A stretch of DNA of 48,477 bases, taken from contig JAQGHQ010000446.1 in the NCBI GenBank assembly GCA_028288765.1, positions 1 to 48,477 of the forward strand, in the 5' to 3' direction. Positions within the stretch are counted from its first letter, which is position 1; each line of letters starts with the position of its first letter. The position numbers and the translations under genes are program-made. The notes beneath the pieces are model-generated. The model worked only from the letters and a program-made list of their open reading frames with translations. It did no database searches and was not told where the DNA came from. The DNA comes from Gemmataceae bacterium (GTDB taxonomy: Bacteria; Planctomycetota; Planctomycetia; Gemmatales; Gemmataceae). Positions 43,181-48,477 of the stretch are shown in pieces.

Positions 43181-44953
43181 GTGACCGACGGCGCCGCGAG
43201 CGATGTGATACCCCGGGCGATGCAGTACCGGGGTTTCCGGCTCTTCGAACACCTCGACGACTTCTACGGCGTCCCGCCGTACCTCCTTCGCGCGGATCTG
43301 TACGCCCCGGACCAGCTGATCCGGCATCCCGCGGTCATGTCCGCCCCGACGAGAGAGTTGCTCGAAGCCCGGATCGACGCGTCCGACCCGAGCCCGGCCG
43401 TGTGTGAGCCGGTGGGGGAGTTCGACGGCCACGAGCTGATCCGCTACGGGGAGCGGGTGTACGGCCTACCCCGGGGCACCGATGCCGTCGACCTGACGTG
43501 CGAGGCGGACCTCGTCCGCGACGGCGTTCTGTGCGGCGACACCCGGGAGGAAATCGAGGACCGGGTCCGGGCCGACCGGACCGCCTCCCCGGTCGAATTC
43601 CTCGGTTGGCTGCCGGTGTTCCGGGTGTTCGGCAACTGCGGGGCGCACCCCCAGTTCGGCCACACGCAGAACCCGCCGCCGGGATACAAGTTCGTCCGCT
43701 CCTGCCCCCGCGGGGTGGTGCTCTCGCCCGACGACGTAACCGGCCCGGCCCGACGGTCCGCCGTCACCCGGCTTCTGATCTCGTTCGCCGGCGTCCTAGC
43801 CGCCCCGTTCCGCGCGCTGCTCGCGTTCGCCCGGAACCTGTGGGATTTCGGGCCGACCCGGTGCCTTCTCACGCTCGCCCTGTGCCTCCGCTTGTTCGCC
43901 CATCTCGTGCGGAAGACCGGCCGCGTCATCCCCGCCCTGAAGTTCGTCCGCACCCGCCACTTTCGCTCGCAGGTGATGGCCCCGCGCGGGGCCGACCTGG
44001 TGTTCGTCACCAGTATCCCGCAAACGTTCGGCCAGAACCCCTGGGTGATCGAGATCGAGGACTCGACCACGCTCTTCTTCCCGTTCCTCCCGAACGGGCG
44101 GACGGCCGAGATCGAGATCGTCCGGTCGCCGTACTACGAGATGGTGAAGGCCCTCCTGGAATCGGACAGCTGCCGCGGCATTCTCACCCACATGCGGTCC
44201 ACCGCGGAGAGCCTGCCGACCCTGTTCCGGAGCGAGATCATCGCCCGAAAGGTGTCGTACGCCCCGCTCGGGGTGCGGGTTCCGAAGCGGTGGCAGGCGC
44301 AGCCGGACGACGGGCCGATCAACCTCCTGTTCACGAACTCGTGGCACCAGCAGGGGGTGGGGTTTTACCTCCGCGGCGGGCTCGACGTCCTCGAAGCGTT
44401 CGACATCCTCCGCGAACGATACCCCCAGCTCCGGTTGACTCTCCGGTCGGGCCTTTCGCGCCTCGACCTTCGGTACCGGCGGATCATCGAGCGGCGGTGG
44501 GTGCGGGTGATCGACCGGTTCGTCCCGACGGACGAGATGGACCAGATCCAGCGGGAGGCGCACATCTATCTGCTTCCGTCGGCCCGGATCCACATCGTTT
44601 CGGTCCTCCAGGCCATGTCGTACGGGCAGGCGGTGGTGGTTTCCGACGGGTGGGGGATGGACGAGTACGTGGACCACGACCGCAACGGGCTCGTCGTTAC
44701 CGGGCGGGCGGGGAAAGTCTCCTGGATGGACAAGAAGACCGGTCTCCTCCGGGAAAACTATGCCCCGATGTACGTTCCGGACCCGGCCGTCGTGGACGGG
44801 CTGGTCGCGGCCGTCTCGCGCCTGGTCGAGGACGGGGCTCTCCGGGCGCGGATCGGCCGGGCGGCCCGGGCGGACGTGGAGACGCGGTACAACCTCGGGC
44901 ACTGGAACGCCGCCCTCAAATCGGTTTTCGACAAGGCGCGGGCCGCGGCCTGA
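43181..44953 (+). CDS. Glycosyltransferase (GT-B type)
   Basis: 590 aa, GTG start with a purine-rich GGAAAGGGAA upstream. The first ~180 residues match no family I recognise. A hydrophobic stretch (about 193-250, LLISFAGVLAAPFRALLAFARN and CLLTLALCLRLFAHLV) may associate with the membrane. The C-terminal half is a GT4/group 1 donor domain: FTNSWHQQGVGFYLRGGLDVLEAF, LRSGLSR, and LPSARIHIVSVLQAMSYGQAVVVSDGWGMDEYV, the usual nucleotide-sugar-binding turn. It probably adds a sugar to a lipid-linked glycan. It directly precedes the UDP-galactopyranose mutase gene with a 9-nt gap. Confidence 0.85.
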   Translation: MTDGAASDVIPRAMQYRGFRLFEHLDDFYGVPPYLLRADLYAPDQLIRHPAVMSAPTRELLEARIDASDPSPAVCEPVGEFDGHELIRYGERVYGLPRGTDAVDLTCEADLVRDGVLCGDTREEIEDRVRADRTASPVEFLGWLPVFRVFGNCGAHPQFGHTQNPPPGYKFVRSCPRGVVLSPDDVTGPARRSAVTRLLISFAGVLAAPFRALLAFARNLWDFGPTRCLLTLALCLRLFAHLVRKTGRVIPALKFVRTRHFRSQVMAPRGADLVFVTSIPQTFGQNPWVIEIEDSTTLFFPFLPNGRTAEIEIVRSPYYEMVKALLESDSCRGILTHMRSTAESLPTLFRSEIIARKVSYAPLGVRVPKRWQAQPDDGPINLLFTNSWHQQGVGFYLRGGLDVLEAFDILRERYPQLRLTLRSGLSRLDLRYRRIIERRWVRVIDRFVPTDEMDQIQREAHIYLLPSARIHIVSVLQAMSYGQAVVVSDGWGMDEYVDHDRNGLVVTGRAGKVSWMDKKTGLLRENYAPMYVPDPAVVDGLVAAVSRLVEDGALRARIGRAARADVETRYNLGHWNAALKSVFDKARAAA

Positions 44954-44962
44954 GGACCGGCC

Positions 44963-46126
44963 ATGCTGGACGACGTGGACCTCCTGGTGTGCGGGGCGGG
45001 GCCGGTCGGCTGCGTCGTGGCCGAGCGGGCGGCGGCCGTCCTCGGCTGGACCGTCCTGGTCGTCGACCAGCGCGCCCACATCGCCGGCAACTGTTTCGAC
45101 TCGTTCCACCGTACCGGCGTGCTGATCCATAACTACGGGCCGCACTACTTCCGCACCAACGACGTCGGCGTGCTGAGCTATCTCTCGCGGTTCACGGAGT
45201 GGATCCCGGCGAAGTACGAGGTCAGGAGTTCCGTCCGCGGCCGGCTCTACCCGTTCCCGATCAACCTCGCGACTCTGGAGCAGTTCTACGGCACCACCCT
45301 CGATCCCGAGTCGGGGGAACGCCTGCTCCGGGCCGCCCGGGCCGCTATCCCCGCCCCGCGGAACTCGGAAGAGTTCGTCCTGAGCCGGGTGGGGCGCGAG
45401 CTGTACGAGGCGTTCTACCTGAACTACACGCTCAAGCAGTGGGGATCCCACCCGCGCGATCTGGCGCCGCAGGTGTGCGGCCGGATCCCCGTTCGGCTGA
45501 ATCGCGACTGCCGGTACGTGGACCACCGGTATCAGGTGATGCCGCGCCGGGGGTTCACCGCGCTCTTCTCGAAAATGCTGCGGCACCGCAAAATCCGGCT
45601 CCTCCTCGATTGTCCGTTCCGGGAGGTTCGCGAATTGGTTCGGCCGCGACGGGCGACGGTGTACACGGGCCCGGTCGACGATTATTTCGGGTGCTCCCTC
45701 GGAAAGCTACCGTACCGCTCCTTGAAGTTCGAATTCGTGGCCCACCGAGCCGAGTACGTGCAGCCGTGCGTTCAGATCAATTACCCGAACGACTTCGCGT
45801 ACACGCGGTCGGTCGAGATCAAACACGTAACGCGGCAGCGGCACCCCGAAACCGTGGTGAGCTACGAGACCCCGACCGCGACCGGCGAACCGTTCTACCC
45901 GGTCCCCCGGCCCGAAAGCTCGGCCCTTTACCAGCGGTACCGCCAGCTCGCCGACGAGGAACGGGCCCGGCGGAACGTCTATTTCTGCGGGCGGCTGGCC
46001 CAGTACCGCTACTTCAATACCGATGAGGCGATCAAAGAGGCGCTGACGTGTTTCCAACAGATCCGCCAGGACTGCGCACCCGGACGCAGTCCGTTTGCTT
46101 CGTCGTCGCCGACCCGCGCGGCCTGA
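44963..46126 (+). CDS. glf: UDP-galactopyranose mutase
   Basis: 387 aa. FAD-binding dinucleotide fold at LLVCGAGPVGCVVAERAA (GxGxxG, about 7-24) followed by VLVVDQRAHIAGNCFD. Conserved mutase segments are IHNYGPHYFRTND, FYLNYTLKQWG, DCRYVDHRYQVMPRRGF, VYTGPVDDYFG and FCGRLAQYRYFNTDEAI. It converts UDP-galactopyranose to UDP-galactofuranose with reduced FAD, in the cytoplasm. The last ~20 residues exceed the family norm and overlap the next gene by 79 nt. Its place between two glycosyltransferases points to a galactofuranose-containing surface polymer. Confidence 0.94.
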   Translation: MLDDVDLLVCGAGPVGCVVAERAAAVLGWTVLVVDQRAHIAGNCFDSFHRTGVLIHNYGPHYFRTNDVGVLSYLSRFTEWIPAKYEVRSSVRGRLYPFPINLATLEQFYGTTLDPESGERLLRAARAAIPAPRNSEEFVLSRVGRELYEAFYLNYTLKQWGSHPRDLAPQVCGRIPVRLNRDCRYVDHRYQVMPRRGFTALFSKMLRHRKIRLLLDCPFREVRELVRPRRATVYTGPVDDYFGCSLGKLPYRSLKFEFVAHRAEYVQPCVQINYPNDFAYTRSVEIKHVTRQRHPETVVSYETPTATGEPFYPVPRPESSALYQRYRQLADEERARRNVYFCGRLAQYRYFNTDEAIKEALTCFQQIRQDCAPGRSPFASSSPTRAA

Positions 46127-47730
46127 CCGGCCCCGGCGGACCGCCGGCCGCCGACCTGCGCGGCCGGGGGGGGATCGTCCACATCCTGTGGTGTGGCGAC
46201 CCGGCGCTCGCGGCCGCCGCAGACGGGCTGCGCGGCGCCGGGGTTTGCGTTCACACGCTCGATGAGACGCTCTCTCCGAAGGCGCTCCGGGTTCGCAACC
46301 TCCACAATCCATCCCCCGCGGACTTTGCCGACCGCGTCCGGCACGCGATCGAACAACTCCACCGCGAATACCACTTCGACCGCATCGAATTCGGTGTGCG
46401 CGGCGGGCTGGGGTTTCGAGCTCTTCAGGCGAAGCGGGCCGGGCTGGCATTCGATGACGTGATCCTGGGCGTGAAGTTCGATGACTGTAGCCAGCAGATT
46501 CGTGAGCGCGAGCAGCGCTGGCCGTCCGACCTCGGGGAACTGGAACTCGATTACATCGAGCGGTATTCGTACGAGACCGCCGACGTTCAACGACTCCCAG
46601 ACGGCGATGTTGCGGACCCCGTCCGCGGGCTGGGGTGGGGGGGCCGGGCTGCCGCGCTCGACGCGGTGAATAAGACCGCCGGCCCGAACGGACGCCCGGC
46701 CGCTCTCCCATCGTCCGACAGCCATGCCCCACTGGTTACGGTCGGGATCGCTCACTACAACTTGGGCCACTACCTCCCCGCGACACTCGCCTCGCTCGCC
46801 ACTCAGTCTTACTCGAACCTCGACGTTCTCGTCATCGACGACGGTTCGACGGACCGCTACTCGATCGAGACCTTTGCGGAACTGGAGGGCCGATACCCGA
46901 CCTACCGGTTTCTGCGGCAACAAAACGCCGGGATCGGGGCCACCCGCAACCGCTGTCTCACCGAGGCCCGGGGCGAGTTCTTCATCCCGATGGACGCGGA
47001 CAACCTCGCCCGCCCGGACATGGTCGAGCGGTTCGTGACAGCGATCCGCCGCAACCACCAACTGAGCGCGATGACCTGTTATCACCTCGCCTTTGCGGGT
47101 GACACGGAGACCGCGCCCGAAGACTACCTTTATGCCTGTCGGCCGACCGGCGGGCCGCACACGATGGCGAGCATCCGGAACGTGTACGGGGACGCGAACG
47201 CGATCTTCCGGACGGCGGACTTCCGTGCCGTCGGCGGGTACGAGACCGACCGGGGGACGTCGTGTGAGGACTGGGAGGCGTTCGTCAAGCTGATCCATGC
47301 CGGGAAGCGGATCGACGTGATCCCGGATTATCTGTTCTATTACCGGCACCGGGAGGCCGGGTTCTCCCGGGTGACGAACTGGTTCGCGAACCACGAACGG
47401 GTACTGCGTCAGTTCAAGACGCTCGGCCACCTTCCCGCGGGGGAGGCGGCGGTCCTGTGGACCGCCCTCCTCGGCTTTCAACAGAGAGTGGAACAGCTCA
47501 CCGAGCAACAGCAGTGTTTGCGGTACCGCCTCGCCGACCGGCTCCACGCGATCTGGAGCCGGGTGCCGGTCGGCCGGCACGGGATCAAGCAGCTGGTCCG
47601 TTCGATCGGGTCGGCGTGCCACCGGCTCGCCGGTCGTCGCGAGACCCAAGCCGAGTCTTGTACACGAACCCACTCCGACAGTCGCATGGGTCTGGGTGGC
47701 ATGTCCACGGCTCGGCGCGGACATGGTTGA
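46048..47730 (+). CDS. Family 2 glycosyltransferase with extra N-terminal domain
   Basis: 560 aa from GTG 46048, inside the end of glf but in another frame. Residues ~15-190 resemble the N-terminal part of a GT-B glycosyltransferase (GGIVHILWCGDPALAAA, DFADRVRHAIEQLHREYHFDRIEFG). Residues ~225-450 are a GT2 domain: VTVGIAHYNLGHYLPATLAS, VLVIDDGSTD, NRCLTEARGEFFIPMDADN (DxD metal site) and TSCEDWEAFVKL (base region). It likely transfers a sugar, perhaps galactofuranose given the neighbour, to the growing glycan. The C-terminal ~110 residues are Arg-rich and helical. Confidence 0.87.
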   Translation: MFPTDPPGLRTRTQSVCFVVADPRGLTGPGGPPAADLRGRGGIVHILWCGDPALAAAADGLRGAGVCVHTLDETLSPKALRVRNLHNPSPADFADRVRHAIEQLHREYHFDRIEFGVRGGLGFRALQAKRAGLAFDDVILGVKFDDCSQQIREREQRWPSDLGELELDYIERYSYETADVQRLPDGDVADPVRGLGWGGRAAALDAVNKTAGPNGRPAALPSSDSHAPLVTVGIAHYNLGHYLPATLASLATQSYSNLDVLVIDDGSTDRYSIETFAELEGRYPTYRFLRQQNAGIGATRNRCLTEARGEFFIPMDADNLARPDMVERFVTAIRRNHQLSAMTCYHLAFAGDTETAPEDYLYACRPTGGPHTMASIRNVYGDANAIFRTADFRAVGGYETDRGTSCEDWEAFVKLIHAGKRIDVIPDYLFYYRHREAGFSRVTNWFANHERVLRQFKTLGHLPAGEAAVLWTALLGFQQRVEQLTEQQQCLRYRLADRLHAIWSRVPVGRHGIKQLVRSIGSACHRLAGRRETQAESCTRTHSDSRMGLGGMSTARRGHG

Positions 47731-47831
47731 GTCTGGTCGGACGAATACCCGGACCCGATTTGGGGCTGTGGTGCGCTCACATGTTCACGTGCTTTGTTGA
47801 AAAGCTCGCGTGGCGCTACAGGACCAAGTAG

Positions 47832-47853
47832 GGGCCGCCCTCCGTGGCGGCCC
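47832..47853 (+). terminator. Hairpin after the glycan operon
   Basis: An 8-bp perfect stem GGGCCGCC / GGCGGCCC with a 6-nt loop, 100 nt beyond the last glycosyltransferase stop. No T-tract; weak terminator call. Confidence 0.35.
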
Positions 47854-47887
47854 GCCCGCTTCACAAAACGAACTCCCTCCCTTACTC

Positions 47888-48003
47888 GCCACAAAGACAC
47901 ATAAAGAGGCACAAAGGACCACTAAGAAAACGAATCAAGTCAGATGCGATTCTCGTTTGTATTCTTCGTGGTCTTTGTGTGATATTTGTGCCTTTGTGGT
48001 GGA
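47888..48003. repeat. AT-rich imperfect inverted repeat (MITE-like)
   Basis: Left arm from 47888 (CCACAAAGACACATAAAG...) and right arm ending near 48003 (its complement reads CCACAAAGGCACAAAT...) pair over ~40 nt with a 2-nt gap. The pairing continues through AACGAAT/ATTCTCGTT in the middle. It is much richer in A/T than its surroundings, and contains no gene. Confidence 0.7.
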
Positions 48004-48010
48004 TTTATCG

Positions 48011-48477
48011 TAACCGTTCATCTCCCGAGAAACTGGAGCCGCTTATCGGCCGTGCCCCTGGTAAGCTGAAGGCATGGATCGGCCGGACTGCCCTGGGTGC
48101 CGTGAGCGGGATGCCCGCATTGCGGCGTTAGAGGCGAGAATCCTCGCCCTGGAGGGGCAGGTCCGCGATCTGACGGACCCGCTCCAGCCTCCTCCACCAC
48201 CGGTGCCCCGGACCCCGCAACCGCCGGCCCCGGCCAAGAAGCCGACCGGTCGGAAGCCCGGGGGGCAGCCGGGGCACCCGCACCATCCGAACGCCCTCGT
48301 GCCGGCCGAGCGGGTCAACCGGGTCGTCCCGTTCATCCCGGCCCGGTGCCCGAAATGCCACGCCGACCTGCCCCAATCGGCCGGGCCGGACGATCCCCCG
48401 CCGACCCGGCACCAGGTGGCCGAGTTACCCGTCCTGGCGGCCGAGATCACCGAGTACCAGGGGCACTACCGGACCTG
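48011..48477 (+). mobile_element. Left part of an IS66-type element, cut by the window edge
   Basis: Inferred from the transposase start at 48074. GTAACCGTTC at 48011 is a plausible left terminal repeat because IS66 ends usually begin GTAA. The right end is outside the window, so the terminal repeat and target duplication cannot be confirmed. Confidence 0.5.
48074..48477 (+). CDS. IS66-family transposase, N-terminal part
   Basis: At least 134 aa, open at the window edge. It starts MDRPDCPGCRERDARIAALE, a CxxC pair plus short coiled coil. A Pro-rich stretch and KKPTGRKPGGQPGHPHHP follow, the basic GGQPGH segment found before the IS66 zinc finger. Then comes RCPKCHADLPQS and the VAELPVLAAEITEYQGHYRT segment. 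These match the N-terminal and zinc-finger-IS66 domains of planctomycete TnpC-like transposases. The catalytic DDE domain would lie beyond the window, so whether the gene is intact is unknown. Confidence 0.85.
   Translation, partial: MDRPDCPGCRERDARIAALEARILALEGQVRDLTDPLQPPPPPVPRTPQPPAPAKKPTGRKPGGQPGHPHHPNALVPAERVNRVVPFIPARCPKCHADLPQSAGPDDPPPTRHQVAELPVLAAEITEYQGHYRT

Overview
The window looks like a chromosomal segment of a planctomycete, most likely a member of the Gemmataceae. The evidence is the very high GC content, a DUF1559 prepilin-like protein, a DUF1592-type cytochrome next to a DUF1552 Tat protein, a DUF1080 protein, a DUF4058 protein, proline-rich planctomycete lipoproteins, and GC-rich intergenic inverted repeats of the kind common in those genomes. 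About 39 protein genes are supported. Many ORFs on the opposite strand or in other frames are shadows caused by high GC and were left out.

Layout. 1-5.5 kb: a DedA membrane protein, the DUF1559 protein, an orphan MoxR/chelatase-like ATPase, a 2OG-oxygenase-like protein and a DUF4058 protein. 5.6-16.3 kb, minus strand: DUF1552, DUF1592 cytochrome, seryl-tRNA synthetase, a large membrane protein, DinB, citrate synthase and DUF1080. 16.6-18.7 kb: the most unusual locus, a Ro60/Rsr (TROVE + VWA) gene preceded by three tandem structured RNAs. 18.9-30.6 kb: an MDR oxidoreductase, cardiolipin synthase, an FHA-GGDEF protein, an Ig-like secreted protein, LarB, two lipoproteins, a zincin-like protein, a second MoxR ATPase, a GATase-like protein and a cupin. 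30.6-39.4 kb: sugar and nucleotide-sugar metabolism (glycogen phosphorylase, mannose-1-phosphate guanylyltransferase, UDP-sugar pyrophosphorylase) with RuvX, a PhnP-like hydrolase and an MFS transporter. 39.7-48.1 kb: a Xer recombinase, a thioredoxin-TPR protein, then a glycan cluster (nucleotidyltransferase, glycosyltransferase, UDP-galactopyranose mutase, second glycosyltransferase). The right edge holds an AT-rich hairpin repeat and the start of an IS66-type transposase.

The key observation is at 18186-18710 on the minus strand. Three consecutive units each contain a T-arm, then a hairpin made of the two acceptor strands, then a D-arm. This is a tRNA read in circularly permuted order, with the acceptor end closed by a short loop and the anticodon arm replaced by a long stem. 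This is the architecture expected of bacterial Y RNAs of the YrlA type. The gene directly downstream encodes a Ro60 ortholog, the protein that binds Y RNAs. The three units differ in sequence but share paired elements with compensatory changes. Two of them carry class II-like variable arms with GNRA tetraloops. I read this as a Ro60 operon with a tandem, diversified set of tRNA-mimic Y RNAs.

The glycan genes at the right end fit a short operon making a galactofuranose-containing surface polymer. The nucleotide-sugar genes at 33.9-36.6 kb could supply GDP- and UDP-sugars, but no link between the two groups is shown by the sequence.
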